Positions 23,084 through 34,399 of a stretch of DNA of 64,000 nt are shown piece by piece (the first letter of the stretch is position 1; every line of letters starts with the position of its first letter). The notes under the pieces were generated by a model, which ran no database searches, was not told where the DNA came from, and was given only the letters and a program-made list of their open reading frames with translations. Location of the stretch: contig CM043963.1 of the NCBI GenBank assembly GCA_014529385.2, positions 97,292,412 through 97,356,411 of the forward strand. The letters run 5' to 3'. The DNA is from Adiantum capillus-veneris. Its lineage: Eukaryota > Streptophyta > Polypodiopsida > Polypodiales > Pteridaceae. Both the position numbers and the translations under genes were made by a program.

Positions 23084-26000
23084 GTGTTTGATTATTTGCT
23101 AGCGATGTTGGAAGAAGATGACATTGTTGTCAGCGAGTGCCTTGGTTTTGATAAGTACACCAGAAGTGGCATACTTATAAAAGCACAAAAAGTGCTTGAG
23201 AGCTTCTTGTCTCGAAATGATATCTTCTGGAACGTTGCATTGAGCTATGTCCAATCAAAGCCTTGGTCAAATATCTTTGGTGTGGAATTGGGTGTGGAAT
23301 CTACAAATCCAACACCCCAATATGAAACATTGAGCTTAGAATGGCTTAGCACATCGATAGATTTCACTCATCATTGCAATCATGCACGAGCTTGCACCTC
23401 AGTCAATTCTTGAATATGTATCATTCACAATCAGTGCCGCAATATGTTTTTGCAATGTCAACTCAGCCATATGTGCCCACCCCCCGCCCGATCCACATCC
23501 GGTCATACTTGCCAATGCATAATCAAACTTGTGGTCCAGATTGTGCACATCGCCATCATGTGCATCCAATTGTTTTGAATATTGAAGCCATAGGACCAAG
23601 TCAATCCGTAGAGATAGAAATTTGCAACAACCAAGGTGACGGCCCAATCAATAATGTCTTCAAAGGATTTGACAAACACTGAGAAAATCAAAATGGAGGC
23701 TATAGAAATGAGGGATGACGAACATACACAAGACAATATTATTACTATAATAACCCCAACCACCGAGAATATAACCCCCTGGTTGGCAAGATCATTATCT
23801 TGGAACCTAGCCAAGAAAGTTCAATTATTACCAGCTGAGCAGAGTAGTGAATTGCGAGAGAAGAGGTGGTGACATGGTTCAAAATGCACAAGCAGCTACA
23901 AAGGCGGCAATACCAGTAGAACAAACAGTTCCAATCTAATTGTACACTCAAAATATTTGGATGACTCAATAGAGATGGCAAACCTACGATGAAGGGTGTT
24001 ATAACCCATGCAGCTATAATGTAAGAGAAAAAGAAAAATTTTGAGTATTTGACTTTGGCAACCTCAAACAAGGAAGGAAAGCAACCTCTTTTAGTGTCAA
24101 GCAAAGAGGTTTCGTCGAAGACACGGGATGGGTATGCTTTGAGGATGTGGGTCCCTATGATGAAGCAATGGCCAAGGCCTTGAAAGGCTTAGCACTAGGT
24201 TTGTGTTGGAGCCATTTGAATGGCTTGAGCCACAATAGTGGCTTGGCACCTCATTCTAAAAAACTAACTCTAAGATTTAACTATTTTTCAAAGAACCATG
24301 TGCATAGGATATCCTTGAGGTCCCATCACATAGATGAACGTTTCATATACCATTTATCCCATAAAAGTGCAAAAATAGAAATTTTAACCTCCTAAAAACA
24401 ATCAAAAGGCACAAAAATGGCTTTTAAATTTGACAATATACACATTTTTTTATGCTTAAGAACAAGTTGGTATTCTTTTTTCTAAAATAGTATATGCATA
24501 AACTACATGTCCATGTATTTTTACCAACAAAATCAATATGCTTTGAAGGTTTTTAAGGGGTCTCCATGGGATATCAAAATTGTCGGTTGTACCTAAAAGA
24601 TGGCTTTTGAAAAATATTAATTTTATATGAAATTATTTATTTCTAATTTTCTTGAGACCAAATCCCTAAAAAGGTTTTGATCAAATTTTCTATGGTTTAT
24701 GAGAACAAAAACTTACACAAAAAAAAAAAAGTTGCTTATGGCCACATTAGTGGCTTGTGCTCACACAACCCAAGTGTTCATGGAAAGTAGGTGAAGAAAG
24801 TTACAAATGGTTGAACTTTCTTTTTGAAAGCAATTAAATAAGTTGGCTTTATCAATGCTAGTTGCTCAATTGTTGCAGTAGTGTACGCCTCAATCCTAGG
24901 GAAATTTGATTAAAGAAATCAAAGTCAGGGGATAGCAGACGTTGAAGAAACCAAAACAAGAAACCATCCCACCTAAACAATGGCAAGGTTGTGCTAGTAG
25001 TCATTTATGATGAGAAGGTGCTTCTTTTCACAATTAACATAAGAGGAATTGTGTTCTTGATGTTTTTTTGGATGGAGGATCCAGCATAAATGCACTATCC
25101 AAGGCACTCTATGTGAAATTAGGCATATCAAATTTTGAACTTGCCCCTTTTTTCATGAGAATGGAGATCAAAGAAGAGTGTACTCATTAGGGTTGGCCAG
25201 GCACCTTGACGTCCAAATAGCCTATCTCCCATAAACCATTGCAGTAGAACTTGTTCTCAAAATGGAAGGTATTAGGAGTGCATACTCACTCTTGCTAGGC
25301 CAACCATGGTTGAGGCAATCCAAAGCAGAGTAGAATAGGACCAATAATTTTAAAAAAAAAGTGAAGAATAAAATAACAAGATTTAATGGACACGCATGCT
25401 TGCACAAGTGTGGCTATTCCTATCTGCTCCTAATATGCCAAAATATTATTCTTGACAATGAGGAAGAGATATGTATTGTTGTAAATAATAATTTGGTGAC
25501 ACTTAATAAAATTGATATTGATAGCCTCATGCAAAAGAACAATATTGGCAATAAGTTTGTCTTTAATGTGGATCATTCAACTCTATAGTATTTAGTGGTG
25601 AAGCAGACTTTGCATGAAAAGTTTATCTGGTGGATGTTGATTTTGATACTTATTGATTTTGAATTCTTAGTAGTTCATACCCTTAACAAACAACATGAAG
25701 TAGCAGATTTCCTTTCTTGGCTTGAGACTGGTGATCTACCCTGGGATGTGTAAGGAAAAGGAGTTAAAGATGATTTACCTGTTGCTATTTTTTGTAGTCA
25801 CTATGCAATTGAATGACTAGTATGAAGAACTAAAGACCTTTATGCAAGCTGGTATATTTCTCAAGGGGTTTACCCATGATCAGTGGACGCGAATGACCTA
25901 GCAAAGTTGATACTTTAAAGTTAGAGCTGGATAGATATACCGCATATGAACTAATGATGTGCTCCATCAATGTGTACCCAAGCATGATAGGGATCTATAT

Positions 26001-26336
26001 CCTTGGAGAGTCTCATGAAGGAATTGGAGGCGACAATTTTGCAAGAAATGCAACCCAAAAAGCTGTTGCATTTTATCTTTGGTGGGCAACCTTTGTCAAA
26101 GTGGCATCTACAACTTTTCCCCAGGACTATTTGAGAAGTAAGGACTTGACTTAATGGGACCATTCAAACCCCATCTTACCCACATTAAGAAGAGGATGGG
26201 GTGTAGGAGGGCCTCTTTATTTTCCATGAGCTTATGGAGGTGATTAACATTTTGACGAATAGGTGTACGCTGTGTGTGCAAGAATGGTGGGTGTATAAGA
26301 GATGTGTAACAGTGGTCAAAGGATGCACTCCCCCCC

Positions 26337-26367
<31 letters not shown>

Positions 26368-27150
26368 AAAAAGAGGTGAACAATTTTACGATTTTCAACC
26401 TTCCATAACTCCTGCATATGATCTCCGATTTGAGCGAAGATCATGTATCTGCAACCTACATGTCGAGCTCTTTCCGTAGATATGCTACATGGTATGGTTT
26501 TACCTGCTAGATTTTTAATTCCATTTTGGGGGAAAACTTTGAATTCAAATAAACTAGACCGTTTTGCCTCTTTGAATTCAAAAGCTGTCCTTTGATTACT
26601 TTCTTAACACTAGAGGTTTCTTTGATTGTGCACAAGAAGTTGACAATGTACTACCTACATGCAAATGGAAAAGCTAAATCCACTAGAAAAATCTTGCACG
26701 GATTTTAGAAAAGATTTTTGAATAGCATTAAATCGACTTGAAATAGAAATTGTACTCAACTCTTTCGGATTTTTAAAAACTTATAAAGCCACCATTGGGT
26801 ACTCCTTTCCGGCTAGTATATTTCATGAAGGCCATAATGCCGATGGAATATGTTGTGTCAAGCCCGTTGATCACAATTGGTGAAAGATTGCCAAATGATG
26901 AATCTGAGCAACAAAGAGTGCAAAATCTTATGCAATTGGATTAAGACAAATTTCATGCTCAGATGGTCAGTGATATCAATCAACTCAATAGAAAGAAGGT
27001 TGTAGATCGACATTCTACAAAGCATTAAAGTAAGAATGAGCAATTTTGTTGGTCAATATGCAAGTTGGGTTGATGCTCGGTCAATTCACCCTCAAATGCA
27101 TTGGCCCATATTGGATACATACACCCATCGACCATGGCACTTTCCTTTTT
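23084..27150 (+). mobile_element. Gypsy retrotransposon, heavily decayed
   Basis: Plus-strand Ty3/gypsy remnant with recognisable pieces in the right order. Protease region at about 25.05-25.32 kb (VFLDGGSSINALSKALY, then YSLLLGQPWLRQ). The end of RNase H at about 25.60-25.75 kb (FLSWLETGD). Integrase zinc and core at about 25.98-26.2 kb (GGDNFARNAT, LMGPFKPHLTHIKKR). Integrase C-terminus at 26.78-27.1 kb (PLGTPFRLVYFMKAIMPMEY, then KCIGPYWIHTPIDHGTF). Most of RT is not readable. The open frames at 23.08-23.68 kb may be gag-related but I cannot show it. No LTRs were identified. Very many breaks, probably old. Confidence 0.75.
26330..26372. repeat. C28-A15 homopolymer pair
   Basis: A run of 28 C directly followed by 15 A, inside the Gypsy integrase remnant. 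Confidence 0.95.
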
Positions 27151-27960
27151 TAAACAGCTATATTGTATAGTGCCAGTCAAGTTTGTTAATGGATACTAAC
27201 TGTGCCATATGTTAGTTATATATCAAAACCAAAGTTTGAACTAGACCCAAAAAACCTTGAGACATGCAAATTAAGCTAACCATCCAAGTCGATTAAGCTA
27301 TTGTTGATGCTGCCAAAATCTTTCACACTCAAAGTTGATAATTGAGATCGCTTAGCCTCAATCCACATATAGTGCACCACAACCAAGAAGAGATTATAGC
27401 CAAGTTCATACAAGCATGCAATTCAAAAAGTATGTGTGGCACAAAGTCATTGAAGGAATTGAAAGTGGACTATTAGTTCATGTGAAGTACTTGTTCTAGA
27501 TCACGTGTGCATTACCTCGAGCTTTTGAGGATCCATACAAATGACATCATTTGAGATAATATGATAAAATTTAGGTAGTTTTAGAAAAATATACTTACAA
27601 ACAGGATATTAAATTTTATTTTGGGAAAATACTCGTGAGTCTTTCAAGAAAAAAGGCTTATATTTTATTATCTTAGAGCATGTAAAATAGGAGTTTTTTA
27701 AATGCTCTTTGAACACATGTTGTAGCGATAGTTTCTTAGAGGTGAACCCCTTTAGGAGTTTCTCTACTTTTGTGGAAATCCATTTGCCTTCACTAAAGAA
27801 ATTCTTAGTCTTCCATCAAGAGAATGTCTCTTATGTTTCATCTTCTTGTGCATTGTCCTAGCTAGTTCTTTGCTCCCTTGTTGTGAACTACATGCCTTCT
27901 TCATCATCTTCTATATGTCAATCGTTGTTGATTTCTATGTTGGGCATGTGGCCTTTCGCA

Positions 27961-28150
27961 TATGCACCAACATGTGTTGTGTATCATCTCTAATCCAGCC
28001 ACCATTAGCCTATGCACCAGCATGTGGTGTGTATCCTCTCTAGTCCAACCAGCATTAGCCTATGTGGTGTGTATCCTCTCTAATCCAACTACCATTATCC
28101 TATGCACCAACATGTGGTGTGTATCCTCCCTAATCCAACCACCATTAGCC
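27961..28150. repeat. minisatellite, 50-bp unit, 4 copies
   Basis: Units start at 27961, 28011, 28061 and 28101, with lengths 50, 50, 40 and 50. Each carries TGTGTATCCTCYCTAATCCA and CCATTAGCC. The array is present in the left LTR-like repeat only; the matching place in the right repeat has one partial unit. Confidence 0.9.
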
Positions 28151-29223
28151 TATGTGGCACTTTCCATGTGACCTTCATGTTAGGTGTATGAGGTGTACTC
28201 ACTTCCAGATGAGGTGCACTATGGTTCAAATCCATTCCCCAGCTTCATGGGTCGACCTACCATTGTAGGGGCTGATTGGGCGGGGGGGGGGGGGGAATTC
28301 TTGGAGCCAGGAGCATTGTCACGACATACTTGAACTACACCTTGCTACTTCTAGTCAAGTAGTCTACTCTTGCACATACTTCTTTTGTGAGATCATAATC
28401 TAGTTCATTTAATCTTGGTTATCTCTTGTGTATTGATCCATTGAAATTTGCTCTAATCATCAAGTTTGCCAATCCATTAGGGCCTATTACTTTAGAGCTC
28501 CCATTGATCAATTGAGAAGAATCTATGCTTCATTATATTCTTGTATTTGATTCCCACTGAGCCATTAATCTTCATAGGAATATAATCTTTGTTGCTATTA
28601 TTTTGCATTGATAATATCATCTCAAAGCTTTTCCTTTGAGCCCTCAACTCTACAATTTGGGTTGCAATAGACCCTAATACCAAAGTCTCAAACGTTTGCT
28701 ATTAATGGATTGTGTGAGGGTGTGTGCTCCTAGTAACTTGGGCTGAAAGGATTTTCCTTAGCCTTACCATGTGAAGCCCATTGGGACTCTTGGCTAGCAC
28801 ACCCAAAATAGGGTGTTGACCCTAAAGGTCGTGGTTTTAAAGGCACTATTTTGAAGAGAGCAACTCTAAGAAATTCAGATACGTAAGGAGTCTCTCACAT
28901 AGGTAACAACCAAAACATTTTTTTGAACCACCTCAAAAGCCATCGATTCATCAATCAACCTTGTAGCTTTAGTTGGGTCCGACGGGGGACTATTCCCACA
29001 AGCACTCACCTTGTTCAAAGTCTCAAAGGATATCTCTCCCTAGAGGGAGTTTCTCACCAAGACAAAAAGGCTATCTCCTAAAGAAGAGCCAAGCAGAGGC
29101 ATATCACTTTTTTGTATAAGGCCTACTTCACATAGGTTTGGCAGAATTAGGACAAAGTTTTGGAGCAAAGACAAAGCAACTCAATCTATAAAAATAATTG
29201 TACAATCTCTTGTCAATAAAATA

Positions 29224-29598
29224 ATGAGTATCATCACTCATATCGTCATAATTTTGGAAGAGAAGTACCCTACACCACCCTTACAACATGTTGTTAGCTC
29301 ATTGCACGAACAAGAGAGAAAGGAGCTCAAAACATCAGGTTCAAGTGGAGGAGCTTTAGTTGCATCTTCACTAGCAACAGTTGCATCATCATTTACTTCA
29401 ACCAATAAAAAGAAGTGTTACAAGTGTGGCAAGCATGGAAACTTCTCCAAAGATTATGAGTGTGGCAAGCATGGACACTTCACCAAAGATTGCTCCAAAA
29501 GAAAATGTATGTATTGTGAAAAAAAGGGACATCCACAATTCAAGTGTCAAAGTAGAGGTAGCAACAGTAGTAGCAACAAGTTCAAGAAGAAAGGATAG
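29224..29598 (+). pseudogene. gag C-terminal fragment with zinc knuckles
   Basis: The open frame encodes a Ser-rich linker followed by closely spaced Cys/His knuckles: CYKCGKHGNFSKD, ECGKHGHFTKDC, and CMYCEKKGHPQFKC. These follow CX2CX4HX4C, the nucleocapsid pattern of LTR-element gag proteins. A basic tail ends it. No protease, RT or integrase lies between the two LTR-like repeats. It is part of a fossil element. Confidence 0.75.
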
Positions 29599-30299
29599 GT
29601 CCACCTTGTAAAAAGAGAAGAAGACAAACATAAGGAGGAAATGGCCAGAAATATCATATTTATACCATGCAGAGAAGACAAAGACAAGGAGGAAATGGAG
29701 AGAAATATACCTGCTTATACCATGCAGAGTGACAGTGACATATTTTAGAGGATATGGGTGATCCTCGGCCTCTTCATTGAGTCTACATTTTGGGATAACT
29801 TGATAGCTTGGTCCTAAGTGATTCATTGTTCTCTAGGAAAGGGATCTTTAGTTTGTGTGATACCATGATCTAGTGAGACTTCTTTTGTAGCTTGTGTGGC
29901 ATATCTATGCATTTTGTTCACTTTTTGTTGGGCATGTGGTCTTTGGCTATGCACCAAGATGTCATGTATATCCTCAGTCATGTGGAAATTTCCATGTGAC
30001 CTTCATGTGAAGTGTATAAGGTGTAATAGATTCCACATGATTTGTACTATGGTCCAAATCATGGGTCGACCCACCATTACAGGAGCTCATTTGGGGTGAT
30101 TCTTAGAGCCATGTGCATTGTACTAGACAAGTCCTAAATCCTACTACTTCTAATTAAGTAGCCTAATTGTACACACATCTAAAATGAGTTTCTTTATCAA
30201 CAATCTAGCTCATTCATTATTGGTCACCTCGTATATTGTGCCCTAATTGTTGCTCTAATCATCATGATTGCTTCACTAATTAGGCCTCCAAAGTAATAA

Positions 30300-31630
30300 C
30301 ATTCTAGTGTGTCACTTTGACCAAGTTCACCCTCAACAAGCAAAGAGATGTAGATTGGCTAACATTGCTCAAGTTTGATGACATGTTTATGCACTAGCTT
30401 GAAACCAGAAAGGACTTGGAGTCCATCATTTGCAAGGTGGACTACACCAAAAGCTTACTTATTGAGGGGGATCACACTTTATTGCCCCTGAGTTTTTAGC
30501 ACAACAATTGCAACTACCCCTCAAAGGACTATACAAGAAGAGAGAATTGCCAAAAATGTCAACAAAATGTGCAAAACATTTGTTCTCAAACAAGCAAAGC
30601 AGTGAATACCAAACTCCGCATGCAAAGACAAATCAACTCCGCACTTGATTTGAGTGGGCTTAATAGTATGTGTGGTTCAATTTGAAGGGTGATCGTCTAT
30701 CGAAGGAGTGCCTACATTTTCTTATTTTTGAGCGGGATTTATAGTATGTGTGGCTCTATTCAAAGGGGGATCATCTATCAAAGGAATTTTCTTATTTAGA
30801 CTAAAGAGCCCGCTAATATTGCTTGGGTAAAAATTCTACGTGCAAGGCTGTGGGCATTTATCAAGGAAGCTGACCACAAGCTCAACAAAAAGTGCACCCA
30901 AAATGGCCACATATTATTAGTGTCGTTGTTGATGAATTTGCCTTTATTGTGTATGAGTACTTTTAAGGATATGGACATTACTCAAAAAATGACATTTAAA
31001 AGTTCTCCAATAGCAAATGCCAAGACGTAGGAAGAAAAGAATACAGAGGTGGAGCACTCACTAGTTAAGGAGTACAAAGGCAAAGGGAAGAATCTCACAG
31101 TCATTCACCGTCAACCCAGTACCCCATCCCAATGTTATGAAGTGGAGTATCAATGCCTAATATGCCTATGTGGAGTGAATATGCATAGTTTGAGCTCCAT
31201 TAAACCTAATTTTAAAGTTTGCAAGAATGTTGAAGGCAATTTAGAGAGCTAGGAAAATTACTGAGTTGATGGAACTCAACCATGAAGATGTCCAAAGAGG
31301 TAATAAAATAGTTCGCACGAACAAGGATAGTGAGTAGAGCAAGCATACAACTTTATGCCCTTACTACAATCACTAGTTGCACATACAAAGATAAAAGGTG
31401 TCGGGCATTGCGCAAAAAATTGTAATATTGAACTAAAGAGCAATGCCAGATGTGTTTTTAATCTCTAAGCAAGAGCTCTCCTCTCTTTGGCAACAAGCTA
31501 AAGCTTCCAAGCTTGGTTTGTGAATGCAATGAGGAGCTTCTCTCCGTCTCTAGTCTCTTATATTCTCTATTAAGTATATGTGATCTCTCTTTCTTGCATT
31601 GCTAGTGTTTGTGGCACTTTGTGCATGCTT
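30300..31630. other. non-coding stretch
   Basis: I recognise no gene. Small coding-like scraps near 30.4-30.6 and 30.85-31.0 kb have no identified family. This is probably decayed retroelement sequence. Confidence 0.4.
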
Positions 31631-31631
31631 G

Positions 31632-31674
31632 TGTGTGTGTGTGTGGATCTTCCTAAACAAAAAAATGTGAATGT

Positions 31675-31749
<75 letters not shown>
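31632..31749. repeat. (GT)n microsatellite
   Basis: A short GT run at about 31632-31645 and a long uninterrupted one at about 31677-31748. The open frames across it are artefacts. Confidence 0.97.
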
Positions 31750-31751
<2 letters not shown>

Positions 31752-32126
31752 GGTGTGCATCTACTTATTTGTGCATTCCATGCTAGATTGATGCGTCTCG
31801 ATAGAGTAACATTGCCCATTTGGTATCTTGAACTACTCTGGAAGAAGGTGTAACTAGCTGAAAAGAGCCTTTCAGAGCACGCAGAAGGCCCCTAGCCCAA
31901 ACAAACAATCCCCCGCCTTTTCATAATCAAGCTACACAAAAAGACTGACATCTTATTCTTTTGTAACAGAAAAATTAACAAAAGTTCCGACGAAATTGCA
32001 CGTCAAATAACAATGTGTTTGCCATCCAAAAAGTGGCAAAGGCAGGAGTCTTTGCAAAACAATTGTGCCATCATTTTCTTCATAGTGATACATAAGAGAT
32101 ACGAAGTTTCAAGTTGCCTGAAGTGC

Positions 32127-32415
32127 TCACGTGGTTCCGTGACTTCTGGGTCCAGCCATCCGCGAAGATTGGTGTAACTCGGGGTTCGAAAATTGCCCCA
32201 CAATTCTGGAGTGAGGTAGTTTCTCCTCTCCTTTCGAAAGAGCTACAACATTGTCCTCCAAATATTTCTTTGGAAGTCTGCCTACAATATTGCCTTCCTC
32301 ATTCCCTTGTTTATCAAGAAATGCAAAATGGGGGATACCTTCTACACCGAACTCATCAAGCTCCTGCTCCCATTTAGTGTTGTCTACATTCAGCATGACA
32401 AAATTCACCACATCC
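32127..32415 (-). CDS. HCF164: thioredoxin-like protein HCF164, last exon
   Basis: C-terminal exon of the thylakoid thioredoxin-like protein HCF164, a lumen-facing membrane protein needed for cytochrome b6f assembly (known for the family in Arabidopsis). The peptide [20 protein letters not shown] and the following [20 protein letters not shown] match the second half of that thioredoxin fold nearly word for word, including the cis-Pro block GIPHF. A good acceptor lies just upstream on the minus strand: a T-rich tract, then GCATGCAG before GGATGTGG. The stop is TGA at 32127-32129. The exon with the WCEVC-type redox site should lie at higher coordinates but I do not see it, so the intron is long or this is a gene fragment. 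The open frame is intact. Confidence 0.85.
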
Positions 32416-33190
32416 CTGCATGTCGTAGAAAAAAAACGGAGTTAGGTTAAGTACTTTGTGGTACCACCTTTGCGAGCAAATAGATATATCATTATAGCAT
32501 TATAAACATTTTTTTGTTGTAAAAATCATTTAATAATTCGTAATGACAGAATTTATACATGTATATGATAATTCACAATACAACGGACTTGAACTCTAAT
32601 TAGCATTTGTTGCATGAAAAAACTTCTCTCTTGTTTCTCCCTCTTTGTTCTTTTCTGCATTGTCTTGCTCAGTTCTTCTCTAGACCTTCGCATCAAAAAT
32701 CCCATTTTCCTACTAACATATTACCCACTTAGCCAATACTATGGCTCCAATGGGTCCATAAAAACCACTCTCGCAGTTCAAAAAATCACTAAGGACGGGT
32801 CCAAATAGCACAAAGAGGTCTCAACTGCTCAAACAAGTTCAGACAGATTCAAATGCATTCTCACCCCGTTCAATCAACTACAATTAAATTCAAACAACTG
32901 TGAATTATATTGAGAGGGCAAACAATAGTTTAAGCATGAATGTATGTAAGAACTAGGTATTGACTAAAGAAATCACTGATAGTCAAACTTTGAGGATGAC
33001 CAGCTTGCCAAGAATTAGGCCCACGATCTGTCCTTTACTAATCCACCTTATTGTGCCGTGGCATGTCTAGAAGAGAGTCACAATTTGCAAGATTCATAAT
33101 ATGAAGAAAAAAAAATTCAAAGTCTATTCCCAACTTGTATACAAACTTGGGGGAGAGAAAGCAACAGAGGGAACGCAAAGCAAAAGAAGG
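32416..33190. other. probable intron of HCF164 or intergenic
   Basis: No coding sequence recognised. It begins with the T-rich acceptor tract of the HCF164 exon when read on the minus strand. A small open frame with a hydrophobic start (32614-32808, plus strand) looks accidental. Confidence 0.4.
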
Positions 33191-34350
33191 CCAAGCGGTC
33201 TAGCTCCAGACACGATTGGGTGCATCAGGAAAGCGAGTCCCCGGAATTAAGAAGAGCTTGGGGAAGATCAAGGACCTCGAGGCCCTGATATTCTTTGACA
33301 GTCGGACAACGGCCAACTTTCTCTCTTCAAAGGCTGCAGCCAAGTTGTGCGTGAAGCCTGAGGAGATGGAGTCACAGTTGGATGCTACCTCTTGCAGCTC
33401 CATGTATGAGGTTGCCCTTACCACTGTCATAAGCAAACTCAGGTTGCATGTCCAAGGTTATCTTGGGCGACAGATTTCCATATCATGCTCATAGAAGGTT
33501 GTGATGTGTTGGTCGGGATGCCTCGGCATCACAAAAAGCATGTAATGATAAGACTCTCAAGCCAGAAGGTTGCACCTAGAACGTAGGGGAAAAGATGTTG
33601 TATTGGATGTAAAACTTAAGGGAAAGTTCATCCCTGTTGTATTTGATTCGGCAGTTTCCAACTTAATGAAAAGACAAATTTCTGTTTACCTGGTTTTTTT
33701 CCATGAGGGAGCTTCCCATGATGAATCTACCAATTTCTCACCTTTGGATAAGAATCAGTATCCAATGGTGAGTATACTTTGAGTGTTTCCGAGTTTCTGG
33801 CACACAAGAAGGATGGATCTGGGAGAATGTGCACTGACTACGCAGCCTTGAACAAGATAGCCATCAACTCCCATTCCACCAGCAGATGATATTCGTGAAA
33901 AGTTGCAAGGACCCTGTTACAACAGGATAGATCTGAAGAGAGGTATAATCATAAAGGGATAGCACCTGGAAATGCCCATAGGACAGCTTTCAGGACAACT
34001 TTTGGATTGAATTAGTTCCTTGTGATCCCCTTTGGCCTCACAAATCAACCGGCCACCTTTAACAGGATGATGGACATAATTTTCTGAGGATACGAAAAGT
34101 TTGAAAGTACTTTCTTGGATGACACCATCGTGTTCTCCAAATCTGGAATAGAGTACACTTAAAGCAGGTTCGCCCTGCTAGCATCAGCTGGTGCTCAATG
34201 AAACAAAGAGAAAAATTTTTATGAGAGAAATCCACTTATTGGGACACATTGTTTCTTAGAGAGGGGTTTGTATGGACTGAGCTGAAGTGGTAACCATCAA
34301 GGATTGGCCACCACTTAGGAACATACATGATATCGTCTAATTCAACAAAG
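33190..34350 (+). mobile_element. Gypsy fragment (protease to RT), broken
   Basis: Plus-strand fragment of the chromovirus family seen again at 36-51 kb. The protease region has IKDLEALIFFDSRTTANFLS and TTVISKLRLHVQGYLG, parallel to PIIGKLRLHIQSYVD on the minus strand near 43.78 kb. RT pieces follow: NRIDLKRGI, IPFGLTNQPATFNRMMD-like coding near 34.03-34.08 kb, and IHLLGHIVS. No LTR is seen at either end. Many breaks. Confidence 0.75.
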
Positions 34351-34399
34351 AGATTAGTTAGTCAAGCAATCAAATCCTTTTTACAAACCTTGTGTTAGT

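Larger units (their letters stand above)
27850..30295 (+). mobile_element. short gag-only LTR element with diverged LTRs
   Basis: Two direct repeats, about 27.86-28.49 kb and about 29.88-30.29 kb, flank about 1.4 kb. They share segments in the same order: TTCCATGTGACCTTCATGT, CATGGGTCGACC, GAGCCAGGAGCATTGT-like, GCTCTAATCATCA, and ATTAGG at the end. Both look like LTRs, by eye about 70-75% alike in the alignable part. AGGAAAGGGA at 29835-29844 could be the polypurine tract. The internal part encodes only a gag tail with zinc knuckles. This fits a non-autonomous or internally reduced element; the divergence suggests it is old. Confidence 0.6.

Noticed and set aside
27961-28150. Regularly spaced repeats considered as a CRISPR array
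   Set aside because: Units are directly adjacent without unique spacers, in a plant LTR; a minisatellite.
28214-28224. GGTTCAAATCC, a good tRNA B box
   Set aside because: No A box or cloverleaf around it; it lies in an LTR and the other LTR has GGTCCAAATC at the same place.
31550-31853. Open frames rich in His-Thr or Cys-Val across 31.67-31.75 kb
   Set aside because: They are translations of the GT microsatellite.
32614-32808. Small plus-strand frame with a signal-peptide-like hydrophobic start
   Set aside because: T-rich low-complexity sequence gives Leu/Phe/Ser by chance; no further domain, no homolog recognised, opposite to the HCF164 exon.
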